A stretch of 64,000 nt of DNA from Archangium lansingense. GTDB taxonomy: Bacteria > Myxococcota > Myxococcia > Myxococcales > Myxococcaceae. Positions 1 through 10,153 of this stretch are shown piece after piece. Location: contig NZ_JAPNKA010000001.1 of the NCBI RefSeq assembly GCF_026626635.1, forward strand, positions 9,656,501 to 9,720,500, read 5' to 3'. The stretch's first letter is position 1. Every line of letters starts with the position of its first letter. The notes under the pieces are model-generated. The model saw nothing but the letters and a program-made list of their open reading frames with translations. It was not told the DNA's origin and ran no database searches. The position numbers and the translations under genes are program-made.

Positions 1-170
1 CGGTCGCCGCGCCTGACCCGCGGGCTGCTGCACCCTCTGCACCCGGTCGCACGCATGCAGGATTTGCGGACGGCCGGGCGCCTCGCCGGAAGGACCCCTC
101 CTCGCACGCTTGCTGCATCGCGACAGCAGCGGTCGCAGATCGTCTGTGATCCGCCCCGCGAGGTCCCCGA

Positions 171-1139
171 ATGCTTCCGGTCCCCCACTTCCGCCCTGCC
201 CGACTGGCGCGGCCATCGAAGCGTCACCATGGACACTACGGGGCGCTGACGCCCGATGACCAGGCGCTGCTCGTCACGTGGCTGGCGGAGGTGAAGCGGC
301 ATCCCCTTCTGACCCGGGAGGAGGAAGCAGCGCTCGCTCGGCACTTCCGTGAGCGCGCGGATCCGAAGGCCCGGGCCCGACTGGTGGCCTCGAACCTGCG
401 GCTGGTGGTGAAGCTGGCACGGGAGCACCACCGCCCACCCCTCCTCCTGATGGACCTCATCCAGGAGGGCAACCTGGGCCTGATCATCGCCGTGGAGCGC
501 TTCGAGCCCGAGCGCGGTGTGCGGCTGTGCACCTACGCGGCCTGGTGGATCCGCGCCTACCTGCTGCGCTTCATCATGGAGAACTGGCGGCTGGTGAAGC
601 TGGGGACCACCGACGTGCAGCGCAAGCTGTTCTTCCGGATGAGGCAGGAAGAGGGGCGCCTGCTCGCCTCGGGCCAGGAGGTGACTCCCCGGCTGCTGGC
701 CGCACGGCTGGGAGTCGCCGAAGAAGAGGTCGTCGAGATGGATCAGCGGCTGCGCCAGGACGAGGTGCGGCTCGACGCCACCGCTCCCGACGATGAGAAG
801 GGCCGCCCCGGCCCGGCGCGCGCACTGCCCTCGGGCGAGCCAACCGTGGATGAGGAGCTTGGACGGCGGGAGCTGACAAGCTGGTTCCAGAGGAAGGTCC
901 ACGACTTCGCCCACGAGCTGCACGACGAGCGCGAGCGCTACATCCTGGAGCACCGGCTCCTGGCCGAGGAGCCCGAGACGCTGCAGACCATCGGAGAGCA
1001 CTTCCGGGTCAGCCGCGAACGGGCCCGCCAGGTGGAAGCCGGGCTGATCGCCAACATGCGGGAGTACCTGCACGAGCACATGCCGGACTTCACCTGGCTG
1101 GGCGCAGAGCCAGGTCCCAGCCTGCATGCACCGGCCTGA
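171..1139 (+). CDS. Alternative sigma-70 family (RpoH/SigB-like) sigma factor
   Basis: A 322-residue RNA polymerase sigma factor lacking region 1.1. Region 1.2 lies near residues 25-55, region 2 near 70-140 (ANLRLVV-like helix, then MDLIQEGNLGL and TYAAWWIRAYL), and region 4 at the C-terminus with an SRERARQVE recognition helix. Size and architecture fit group 2/3 sigma factors such as myxobacterial SigB/SigC or RpoH. The link between regions 2 and 4 is acidic and poorly conserved. The ATG at 171 follows GAGG at about 160; no in-frame internal ATG fits better. It stands 29 bp before the CBS-domain gene. Its regulon cannot be read from sequence; a stress or developmental role is an inference from the family. 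Confidence 0.85.
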   Translation: MLPVPHFRPARLARPSKRHHGHYGALTPDDQALLVTWLAEVKRHPLLTREEEAALARHFRERADPKARARLVASNLRLVVKLAREHHRPPLLLMDLIQEGNLGLIIAVERFEPERGVRLCTYAAWWIRAYLLRFIMENWRLVKLGTTDVQRKLFFRMRQEEGRLLASGQEVTPRLLAARLGVAEEEVVEMDQRLRQDEVRLDATAPDDEKGRPGPARALPSGEPTVDEELGRRELTSWFQRKVHDFAHELHDERERYILEHRLLAEEPETLQTIGEHFRVSRERARQVEAGLIANMREYLHEHMPDFTWLGAEPGPSLHAPA

Positions 1140-1174
1140 GCCAGGCCTTCTCACACGGGGCGGAGGGAGTGCAC

Positions 1175-1645
1175 GTGAGCATCGAGGAACACATGGGGAC
1201 GCGGAACGCCCCGAGGAGGCGGCAGATGCTTATCGGCGAGCTGATGACGAAGGGCCTGGAGACCATCGAGGCGGATGCGACCCTGCGCGAGGCGGCCGAG
1301 CGGATGCGCTCGTATGGCATCGGAGCGCTGCCCGTCATGGATGGAGAGCAGCTCGTGGGGATGCTGACGGACCGGGACATCACCGTGCGAGCGACAGCTG
1401 CGGGCAAGGACCCGAACCGGACAACCGTGCGCGAGGCGATGACTCACACCGTCATCACCTGCGACGCGGATGCCCCCATCTCCGAGGCCGAGCACCTGAT
1501 GGAGGAGAAGGCGGTGCGGCGCCTGGTGGTGCTCGACGTGTACAAGAACCCGGTGGGCCTCATCAGCCTGGATGACCTGGCCACGGTGCCGGGCGAGACG
1601 CGGCATGCCGGCGAGGTGCTCCGGGAGCTCAACACCCCTCAGTAG
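1175..1645 (+). CDS. Tandem CBS-domain protein
   Basis: A 156-residue soluble protein made almost entirely of two CBS motifs: residues about 18-75 (IGELMTKGL to GMLTDRDI) and 85-140 (VREAMTH to GLISLDDLA). CBS pairs bind adenine nucleotides or S-adenosylmethionine and act as sensory modules; stand-alone ones like this are common and of unknown partner. Two GTG starts are possible, 1169 and 1175. GGAGGG at 1162-1167 leaves proper spacing only for 1175, which is chosen. It may be cotranscribed with the sigma factor just upstream, suggesting an accessory stress-response role, but this is inference. Confidence 0.85.
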   Translation: MSIEEHMGTRNAPRRRQMLIGELMTKGLETIEADATLREAAERMRSYGIGALPVMDGEQLVGMLTDRDITVRATAAGKDPNRTTVREAMTHTVITCDADAPISEAEHLMEEKAVRRLVVLDVYKNPVGLISLDDLATVPGETRHAGEVLRELNTPQ

Positions 1646-1739
1646 GCGAGTCACTCGCGGCGGACACCCTGTTACCGGTTCGGGCCCCGAGGCGAGGGGC
1701 CGAGCCACTCGGGCTCGGGAGCGCATAGACTCCCGCCCC

Positions 1740-2681
1740 ATGTCCGAGGTCCTCGAGTCGCTTCCCACCCCGCCCCCCGACGTGCCGGCACCGGCGCCCC
1801 TGCCGGAGCCAGAGGTCATCCTCCGCACCCATGGGCTCACCCGCGCCTTCCACGAGGTGAAGGCAGTGAACGGGGTAGACCTGGAGCTGCGGCGAGGCGA
1901 GGTCTACGGCTTCCTCGGCCGCAACGGTGCGGGGAAGACGACCACGCTTCGCATGCTGATGGGTATCCTCCGTCCAGACCAGGGTGACATCGAGCTGCTG
2001 GGCCAGCGGGTCCGCCGCGTGCGCGCCGCCCAGAAGCAGCATCTCGGCTACGTGTCGCAGGAGCAGGTCTTCTATCCCTGGATGACGGCGCTCGAGCTGG
2101 GGCGGTTCGTCTCCGGCTTCTACCCTCGCTGGGATGACACCCGGTTCCAGCAGCTCCTCCGCGTGCTGGACGTGCCGAAGGACCGCAAGTCCGCGCAGCT
2201 CTCCGGCGGCACCCGGATGAAGCTGGGACTCGCGCTCGCGCTGGCTCACCGTCCGCCGCTGCTCATCCTCGACGAGCCCACCGCCGGGTTGGATCCCGTG
2301 GCGCGGCGCGAGTTCCTCGACATTCTCCGCGACCAGGTCCGGCGCGAGGGGCAGACCGCCCTCTTCTCTTCCCACCTCGTCGGCGAGGTGGAGGAGGTGG
2401 CGCACCGCATCGGTATCCTCCACGACGGCCGGCTGCGCTTCCAGGGGAGCCTCGACACGCTCCGCCAGTCGGTCCGGCGGGTGGTGCTGGAGACCTCACC
2501 GGAGCAGCTCCCCTACGGCCTCTCGCTCGTGAGGCGCGAGCGCCTGCCAGATGGGCGCCTGGGCCTGGTGCTCTTCGGAACTCCGGGGGACTGGGCCACC
2601 AGCCCCTTCGCCGAGGTGGCGGAGCCGCTGTCCCTGGAGAACATCTTCCTCGCCTACGCGCGACGGTCGGACGAGACATGA
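1740..2681 (+). CDS. ABC-2 type exporter, ATP-binding subunit
   Basis: A 313-residue nucleotide-binding subunit of an ABC-2 exporter. After a proline-rich N-terminal tail of about 30 residues come Walker A (GRNGAGKT, about residues 60-67), the signature LSGGT near 154, Walker B with LILDEPTAGLDP near 175, and a switch histidine in SSHLVGEVEE. The reading frame is open further upstream, but the ATG at 1740 (MSEVLESL) is the natural start. The stop overlaps the ATG of the next gene (ATGA), so this is the first gene of a translationally coupled trio with two membrane subunits. Substrate unknown. Confidence 0.9.
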   Translation: MSEVLESLPTPPPDVPAPAPLPEPEVILRTHGLTRAFHEVKAVNGVDLELRRGEVYGFLGRNGAGKTTTLRMLMGILRPDQGDIELLGQRVRRVRAAQKQHLGYVSQEQVFYPWMTALELGRFVSGFYPRWDDTRFQQLLRVLDVPKDRKSAQLSGGTRMKLGLALALAHRPPLLILDEPTAGLDPVARREFLDILRDQVRREGQTALFSSHLVGEVEEVAHRIGILHDGRLRFQGSLDTLRQSVRRVVLETSPEQLPYGLSLVRRERLPDGRLGLVLFGTPGDWATSPFAEVAEPLSLENIFLAYARRSDET

Positions 2682-4534
2682 ACCGGGCCCTCCTCTTGAA
2701 GGAGTGGCGCGAGCACCGAGGCGCGTGGCTCCTCCTCAACATCCTCCTCGGGCTCCTGCTGTTCATGCTGTTCCTGGCGGAGAAGGTCACCCCCGAGAAG
2801 GGCAGCTTGTTCGAGCTGCTCCAGACCCCCGCGCTCATCCTCTCCAGCGTGGGAGCCCTCTTCGCGGGCCACCGCCTGGTGGTGCGCGAGTACGGCCAGC
2901 GGACCCAGCTCTTCCTCGAAGCGCTGCCGCTCTCGCGCACGCGCATCCTCGCCACCAAGCTCGTGCTCGGGACGGCTGTGCTGCTGCTGCCGCTCGCGGC
3001 GACCCTCCTCTTGCTCTGGAGCATGGTCAGCGCACACCAGGACGTCACCGGCCGCTTCCTCCTCATCCTCTCGCTGCGCGCGGCCACCCCGGTGCTGCTG
3101 GGCTGGAGCTTCTTCGCGCTCGCCGGGCTGCTCGGCCGCTACCGCAACCCCCTCTACCTCTTCCTGGCCATCGCGGCCTTCGCGGCGGACCAACTCACCG
3201 AGTTCGACCTCTCCAAGGCCGGACCGTTCTCGCTGCTCGGTGCCGACTTCGCCTTCGAGCGCCATCGCATCCCCTGGGGAGACCTCATCGGGTGCTGGGC
3301 CCTCACGGGGGTGGCGGTGATGCTCTGCTTCGGGCTGATCCTCTACCGGGATGGCACCCTGGCCGAGCTGTTCTCCCAGCGAATGAGCCACCGGGAGAAG
3401 GTGTTCATCGCGTGTGTCTTCGTCGGCCTCACCATGGTGATCTCCATGATGGACAAGGCGAAGCAGCGAGATCCCTTCGCCCTGCATGACGCGGAGCAGA
3501 CCCGAGTGAAGGAGTCGGCCGTCCAGGTAGCCTCCGGAGTGGGCTTCCCACGGGAGCGGGCCCAAGCGTTGGCGGAACGGCTCGCAGAGGAGTTGCTCGC
3601 GATGAGTGAGTACCTCGGGCTCGAGCGGATTCCGGCCGTGGCGGTGTTGCCCATTCGCGAGCTCGACGCTGACGTGTTCCAGCGCGCGAAACTCGAGAAG
3701 GCCGATGGGGTCGTGGTGCGGGCAAACCTCGCGGCTCCGGACTTCGACTCGCGCGCCTTCGAGGCCTTCCTCTTCCGCGAGGTGCTCATCCAGGTCAGCG
3801 AGGGCGTAGTGCTGCGCGAGGAGCGGCAGTGGCTGCTCGATGGCTTCACCACGTGGTGGGCCCACCGGAGCAAACAGGAGGAGCGGCTTTCGGCGAGGGC
3901 CGCGGTGGCCTCGCGGGACGACTTCAACTTCCGAGGCTGGTTGGCCCTGCGTGAGCGCCTCGGCCCCTGCCTGTCGGGAGCACTGGCCGCCCGGGGAGTC
4001 CAGGCGTTGAATACGCGGCTCGGGGAGCCCTCCTTCCGGACGTTGATGCAGCGCACACTGGCGCAGCCCCCCGGCACAGGACTCTGGGGACTCTGGAATG
4101 AACCACGACTGGCCTCGCTGCTGCGCGAACAGAACGGGTTCTCCGAGGAGGAGCTGCTGCGGCTCTGGTCCGAAGCACTCCGTGAGGATCGCGAGAGGCA
4201 CGCGAAGGAGCTGGAGCGTCTGGCCGGAATGGAGCCCTCGCTCACGCTGGTGCCGGAGTCGGCGGAGACCTTCCGTCTGGAGCACTCCCTCCAGGCGAAG
4301 GAGGCAACCGCGCTTCCCGCCCGGTACGCGCTCCTCCACCACAAGTTGAAGCCCTTCGAGAACGAGGTGGCACCACACGAGCTCTCCCGCCAGGACACGG
4401 CGCCATCCGCGAACGGGGCGCGGCTTCCGCTGGGGCTCGCGCGCGGGGACCGATGGCTCTTCGTGGTGCAGATGGATTCCGAGGCGCTCGGGTGCCCCAT
4501 CCGCCTGCTCGCGGAAAGGAGGGAGATCCGATGA
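2678..4534 (+). CDS. ABC-2 permease fused to a degenerate gluzincin (peptidase MA-like) domain
   Basis: A 618-residue membrane protein. Residues 1-270 form an ABC-2 permease: an amphipathic KEWREHR start, then about six hydrophobic segments (for example 20-35, 60-75, 95-115, 145-165, 205-225, 240-260). Residues from about 270 onwards form a soluble domain collinear with the C-terminal metalloprotease domain of the next gene. At the expected HExxH position (about 367-371) it reads R-E-V-L-I, and the expected glutamate downstream is Asp388 in LLDGFTTWW, so zinc-dependent catalysis is unlikely. It overlaps both neighbours by 4 bp. The domain match was made by eye and rests on order and local motifs. 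Confidence 0.8.
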   Translation: MNRALLLKEWREHRGAWLLLNILLGLLLFMLFLAEKVTPEKGSLFELLQTPALILSSVGALFAGHRLVVREYGQRTQLFLEALPLSRTRILATKLVLGTAVLLLPLAATLLLLWSMVSAHQDVTGRFLLILSLRAATPVLLGWSFFALAGLLGRYRNPLYLFLAIAAFAADQLTEFDLSKAGPFSLLGADFAFERHRIPWGDLIGCWALTGVAVMLCFGLILYRDGTLAELFSQRMSHREKVFIACVFVGLTMVISMMDKAKQRDPFALHDAEQTRVKESAVQVASGVGFPRERAQALAERLAEELLAMSEYLGLERIPAVAVLPIRELDADVFQRAKLEKADGVVVRANLAAPDFDSRAFEAFLFREVLIQVSEGVVLREERQWLLDGFTTWWAHRSKQEERLSARAAVASRDDFNFRGWLALRERLGPCLSGALAARGVQALNTRLGEPSFRTLMQRTLAQPPGTGLWGLWNEPRLASLLREQNGFSEEELLRLWSEALREDRERHAKELERLAGMEPSLTLVPESAETFRLEHSLQAKEATALPARYALLHHKLKPFENEVAPHELSRQDTAPSANGARLPLGLARGDRWLFVVQMDSEALGCPIRLLAERREIR

Positions 4535-6411
4535 TCCGCCCACTCGTGGCCAAGGAGGTGCGCGATCAGCGGCCGTTCCTCTGGCTCGCGCTCTTCTTCG
4601 TCGCGCTCGACGTGCTGTCGGACCTGTGGACCGAGCCCTTGGGGTTCGCGCCCTACGCGGACACCTTCGAGCGGTTCGAGCCGGACGGCGACCTGTCCCT
4701 GATGACGTTCGTCCTCACCTTCGCGCTGGGCTGCGGCCTGCTCGTGCGCGAGCAGGATGACCGCACGCTGGAGTTCCTCGACGCGCTGCCCACCTCTCGC
4801 TGGACGCTCTTCTGGGTGAAGCTGCTCGTCGCGCTCGCCACCGTGCTGGTGTTCCCGCTCGGGACCACGCTGTGGATGATCTTCCACCAGGTGGTGTCAC
4901 GCACCTCGCTGGAGCCGGGCCTGCACCTGGAGGTGATGGCGGTAGCGTCCGTGCTGCGGGTGGCGCAAGTGCTCACGGTGCTCGCCCTGGCGCTGGCGTT
5001 GGCGCCCTTGCGACGGCTGTGCTGGACGGCGCTGGCGGTGCTGATGCTGGGCCAGTCGATCCTCGAGGATCGGGTGCCATGGCTGTCCGCGCTCAACCCG
5101 TTCCGCCTCACGGCGCCGCGGTTCGAGGGCACCACGTGGCGCTGGCCCGTGGAGGCCCTGAGTCTCCAACTCTCGGTGGCCTGCGTGCTGCTCGGCCTGG
5201 CCCTGGTGCAATTCCTCGGGTGGGGTGAGCGGCTCACCGCCGCCGTCCAGCGCCGCCTGCAGGGCTCGTGGATGGGAACCCTGGCCACACTCGCCACGGT
5301 GGGCCTGTTCCTCGCGGTCTTCGTCCGCTCGATGGGGAACGACGGCCTGAAGGAGGACACCCACGACGGCGAGGGCCCCCAGGTGGAGTTCCCCACCACG
5401 GCCACCGCGCAGGCGACAACCGGCCGGTACGAGTTCAGCTACCCGGCCAGCCTGCGCAAACACGCCGAGCCGCTCCTGGATGGGGCGGATGGAGCCTTCG
5501 AGAAGGTCCGCACCTTCCTCGGGATAGAGGCGGGAGTCCCCATCCGCGCGGACCTCAGCGGGAGCGCGAGGCACACGGCGGGCACGGCCTATTGGAACAC
5601 GCTGCGGATGAACCTCGCCGGGCTCTCCCAGCCCGAGGAAGGGCTCGCGGTGCTGGGACACGAGACGACGCACGTGCTCGCCCAGCGCATTGCCGGTGTG
5701 GAGGCAGCGCCCCGCCTGACGACCATGAAGCTGCTCAGCGAGGGACTGGCCAGCTACGTGGAGTACCGCTTCTTCTACGCACCCGGCGCGGAGGAGGAAT
5801 ACCAGCTCATCGCCGCGGCGGCCCGTGCGCGGCGGGAGGTGAAGACGGAGGATCTGCTGGACCTGGAGAAGCTCGCGGCCGAGCGGGATGAGAATCAGGT
5901 GTACCCGCTGGGGAGGGCTTTCATCGAGGTGCTGGTGCGGCGGCATGGGGACGGAGCCCCGGCCCGCGTGCTCACAGCGCTCGGGAGGAAGGACGCTCCC
6001 GAGGGACTACAGGGCGCGCTGGCGTGGCAGGACGCATTCCAGACGGCGGGGATCGATCTGTCCCAGGTGTTCGACGACTTCTACGCGTACCTGGACGAGC
6101 AGGTGGAGCGCCGGCGCGAGGTCATCGACTCACTGCCGCGCCCACGAGGAGCCGTGGAGCGCGAGTCGGAACAGGTAGGCATCCGGGCCATCGTGGACGG
6201 GACGGTGCCCGAGGGCTGGGAGGTGGTCTGCCGCTTCCGTTCGGACGAGACGTCCAGTGTCCGCACGTTCGATGGGCCCTATTACGGAACGGGTCCCCAC
6301 TGGCGAGCGCCGTCGGACATCTCGGAGGGGAAGATCTGGTACCAGCTCGGGCTCCGAGCACCGCAGGGGCTGGTGCTCTACGAGCCCTGGACGATGGTCC
6401 GGGTGGAGTAA
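4531..6411 (+). CDS. ABC-2 permease fused to an HETTH gluzincin metalloprotease domain
   Basis: A 626-residue protein. Residues 1-270 are an ABC-2 permease beginning KEVRDQRPFLWL with about six membrane segments. Then comes a soluble region with a gluzincin site: H377-E378-T-T-H381 (two zinc ligands and the catalytic Glu) and E404 in LLSEGLASY, the expected third ligand 22 residues after the second His. This resembles peptidase MA-like/M1-M4 family gluzincins. The last 80 residues look like a beta-rich tail. The start at 4531 overlaps the previous stop and has a strong AAAGGAGGG site. Whether the protease domain is periplasmic or cytoplasmic depends on helix number and is not settled here. 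Confidence 0.85.
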   Translation: MIRPLVAKEVRDQRPFLWLALFFVALDVLSDLWTEPLGFAPYADTFERFEPDGDLSLMTFVLTFALGCGLLVREQDDRTLEFLDALPTSRWTLFWVKLLVALATVLVFPLGTTLWMIFHQVVSRTSLEPGLHLEVMAVASVLRVAQVLTVLALALALAPLRRLCWTALAVLMLGQSILEDRVPWLSALNPFRLTAPRFEGTTWRWPVEALSLQLSVACVLLGLALVQFLGWGERLTAAVQRRLQGSWMGTLATLATVGLFLAVFVRSMGNDGLKEDTHDGEGPQVEFPTTATAQATTGRYEFSYPASLRKHAEPLLDGADGAFEKVRTFLGIEAGVPIRADLSGSARHTAGTAYWNTLRMNLAGLSQPEEGLAVLGHETTHVLAQRIAGVEAAPRLTTMKLLSEGLASYVEYRFFYAPGAEEEYQLIAAAARARREVKTEDLLDLEKLAAERDENQVYPLGRAFIEVLVRRHGDGAPARVLTALGRKDAPEGLQGALAWQDAFQTAGIDLSQVFDDFYAYLDEQVERRREVIDSLPRPRGAVERESEQVGIRAIVDGTVPEGWEVVCRFRSDETSSVRTFDGPYYGTGPHWRAPSDISEGKIWYQLGLRAPQGLVLYEPWTMVRVE

Positions 6412-6471
6412 CACAGTGATGAATATCGGCGAACCAGCGCGGCATTGGCCCAAGCATCGGTAGGAGGCAGG

Positions 6472-6738
6472 GTGGATGCCGATCAGCGACTGTACGAAGC
6501 CATTCGTGCGGATCCAGACCTGGCACGAGAGCTTGGCCTTTCATCAGAGGAGATTGCTCGCCTTCCTGCGCAGGCGGATCCTCCAAATGGCTTTGTCTGG
6601 CACCATCACCAAGACGTAGGACGAATGCAACTCATTCGCGAAGGCGCACACCGTCTTGCTAATTCACATACGGGTGGTATGGCCATCTGGGGTGGAGGAT
6701 ACCGCCAGCTCGCACCTGCGAGAGGAACCTCGAAATGA
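6472..6738 (+). CDS. WHH-type HNH/Endo VII nuclease toxin domain, stand-alone or truncated
   Basis: An 88-residue protein. Its C-terminal half has GFVWHHHQDVGRMQL, a spacer, then HTGG and WGGG, the pattern of the WHH group of the HNH/Endonuclease VII superfamily found at the C-terminus of bacterial polymorphic toxins. The N-terminal half is helical (LYEAIRADPDLARELGL). No long delivery domain is present, unlike typical polymorphic toxins, so this is either a toxin cassette cut from a larger protein or a free small nuclease. A GTG at 6472 preceded by AGGAGG at 6462-6467 gives a credible start; a TTG at 6445 is also in frame. It overlaps the following SUKH gene by 4 bp. GC is lower than in flanking genes. 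Confidence 0.75.
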   Translation: MDADQRLYEAIRADPDLARELGLSSEEIARLPAQADPPNGFVWHHHQDVGRMQLIREGAHRLANSHTGGMAIWGGGYRQLAPARGTSK

Positions 6739-7181
6739 ACATCCGCTGGCAACCCTATGTCTGGAAGGAAGCCCACCCTGTAGAATCTGTTGAAGTCGAA
6801 AAGCTTGAAGCGGCCTGGAACGTCCAGTTGCCCGAGGAGTACAAACAGCTCGCTCCTCGGCACCATGGCATGCGTCCCACACCCAACGTTTTCGACATCG
6901 GGGAGAGTGATAATGCGTTCACCTGCCTGCTGACCCTTGCCTCGGAAGAGCCCAAGGAAGGGTATGCCGTCTCCAGCAGATACAGCATCATCAGAGCCTA
7001 CGTGCCACCGGGCATCTTTCCTTTCGGGATGACACCAGGAGGAGAGAACATCTGCTTTGACTACCGCGACGCATCTCCTGGTCAACCCAGGATCGTCCTC
7101 GTGACGATTGAGCTGGAGGTCTACTTCATCGCCAACAACTTCCGCGAATTCCTGGAGGGGCTGCATGAGCTGCGTGATTGA
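6735..7181 (+). CDS. SMI1/KNR4 (SUKH) family immunity protein
   Basis: A 148-residue soluble protein with SUKH-fold features: an N-terminal helix with LEAAWNVQLPEEYKQL (the IxxxE..lg..LP.dyk motif), a central PPGIFPFGMTPGGENICFDY segment matching the family's 'p.a.dggGd.yc.d' core, and a C-terminal helix NNFREFLEGL. SUKH proteins bind and neutralise the nuclease toxin encoded next to them. The ATG overlaps the stop of the WHH nuclease gene (ATGA), the standard toxin-immunity arrangement, so it is assigned as the antidote of that nuclease. The pairing is inferred from position and family. Confidence 0.85.
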   Translation: MNIRWQPYVWKEAHPVESVEVEKLEAAWNVQLPEEYKQLAPRHHGMRPTPNVFDIGESDNAFTCLLTLASEEPKEGYAVSSRYSIIRAYVPPGIFPFGMTPGGENICFDYRDASPGQPRIVLVTIELEVYFIANNFREFLEGLHELRD

Positions 7182-7325
7182 GCAGCACAGACAAAAAGCG
7201 AGCACGTACCCACCTGCCGTACCTGGCGCTCCTGGGGTCTCTCCCTGGCGCTCGGGTTCGCGCTGGTCGCGGGCCTCGTCTGGTTCATCACCTCCATTCC
7301 GCGCTGGGTTTTCAGCAGGGACTAG
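7178..7325 (+). pseudogene. Possible frameshifted remnant of a small single-pass membrane protein
   Basis: Two frames together look like one short protein. The first, from a TTG at 7178 overlapping the SUKH stop, gives a charged start (MSSTDKKRARTHLPYL). A different frame (in phase with 7182) then gives the hydrophobic segment SLALGFALVAGLVWFI followed by TSIPRW and a stop at 7323-7325. Neither frame alone has both a start and a membrane segment. A one-base insertion would explain it. It could also be chance. Nothing else convincing is visible between 7182 and 7503. Confidence 0.3.
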
Positions 7326-7503
7326 CTGAGCGCGGAGGGAGAGGGCCAGGCAGGCCGCTTGGAGCGGCAACGAGCTATCGAGCCTCCACCCCGGATGTCA
7401 CAAAGACGAGGACCTCCCCTCCATCGCCTGTGGGATTTGCCATCGCGGGTGCCCCTCGTGATGAGCCAGGGAGCCAGCACCAACGCCACTCAAGACAGCA
7501 CAT
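7182..7503. other. Gene-poor decayed stretch in the toxin-immunity island
   Basis: About 320 bp between the SUKH immunity gene and the minus-strand hypothetical gene. Apart from the possible small membrane-protein remnant at its left end, no open frame on either strand shows coding character, and base composition is less GC-biased than in the neighbouring operons. It is best read as eroded DNA in an accessory island. Confidence 0.5.
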
Positions 7504-7812
7504 TCACTTTCGACGAGCAGACTTCCTCCTGGCCTGCGGAGCGGCCTCCATCCGCGTCCGCAATCTCGCAAGCCCCTTCAGATGATACGGCCAATGCGAC
7601 AGCAGCAGCGACAGAACCGCATCAACGTCACTTCGTGACAGCTCGCCTTTCTCAAAGGCCTTATCGATCACAGGCCCTATTTGAAGAAAGTCCCTCAATA
7701 CATCCGCGATGTGAAAGGCCATCTCATCTCGGACCTTATCGTCCGGAACGGCCTTGAGCATTGCACGTTCCAGAACGTGAGTGAGCACCTGCGCCTTTTC
7801 AGTATCGATCAT
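7504..7812 (-). CDS. Hypothetical helical protein, possible partner of a lost upstream gene
   Basis: A 102-residue protein beginning MIDTEKAQVLTHVLE, predicted mostly alpha-helical (acidic in the first 70 residues, basic tail ending ARRKSARRK). The family is not recognised. The chosen ATG at 7812 overlaps the stop of a fragment in another frame (ATGA), the same coupling seen for toxin-immunity pairs. The frame is open 45 codons further upstream, but that stretch is a shadow of the fragment. Position beside a WHH toxin/SUKH pair suggests an immunity or accessory protein, without direct evidence. Confidence 0.5.
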   Translation of the reverse strand: MIDTEKAQVLTHVLERAMLKAVPDDKVRDEMAFHIADVLRDFLQIGPVIDKAFEKGELSRSDVDAVLSLLLSHWPYHLKGLARLRTRMEAAPQARRKSARRK

Positions 7813-7931
7813 GAACTGCTCCAGTGGTTCAGCGCATTCTCTCCACGCTTGATGGCCTCTTCGACGACTTGCCGCTTGGACTTGTTGTTGGGCATGCGCT
7901 TGAGCATCTGCTGCAAATTCTTCAAGCACAT
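7809..7931 (-). pseudogene. C-terminal fragment of a lost gene
   Basis: On the minus strand one frame gives HLMCLKNLQQMLKRMPNNK, then KRQVVEEAIKRGENALNHW and a stop at 7809-7811. The composition is clearly protein-like (amphipathic, basic helices), but the frame has no N-terminal domain: 20 bp upstream of the fragment lies the terminator of the protease gene. It therefore looks like the last 40-45 codons of a gene whose 5' part was deleted. It overlaps the start of the 102-residue gene by 4 bp. Family unknown. Confidence 0.5.
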
Positions 7932-7948
7932 CAGATGGGCCGCACATG

Positions 7949-7985
7949 AAAACGGCGCGGGGGCCTGATCGCCTCCCCCGCGCCG
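7949..7985 (-). terminator. Rho-independent terminator of the S8 protease gene
   Basis: A perfect 11-bp inverted repeat, CGGCGCGGGGG (7953-7963) and CCCCCGCGCCG (7975-7985), with an 11-base loop. Read on the minus strand, it is followed by TTTT (7952-7949). It starts 30 bp beyond the protease stop codon. Confidence 0.8.
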
Positions 7986-8014
7986 CCGGGAACTCCGCGC
8001 CCTGAAGCGAGCGA

Positions 8015-10018
<2,004 letters not shown>

Positions 10019-10153
10019 GAACGGTCTCCGAGGGGGGTCAGGACTACAGGTGAAGAAAACGAGCGCAGCCGGTGGAATTAGTCTTTCCGGGACCCACCGG
10101 TCAAGACGGCTAATCTCGTTTTCTCCGCTTTCGTCTCCCCGGAGACCGAGCGC

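Noticed and set aside
1..170. Possible gene at the left window edge
   Set aside because: The only short frame (55-249) is incompatible with the sigma gene start and lacks coding character.
2654..4543. Long minus-strand frame opposite the first permease
   Set aside because: Composition is H/E/R/L-rich with no domain; the sense protein has membrane helices and partners.
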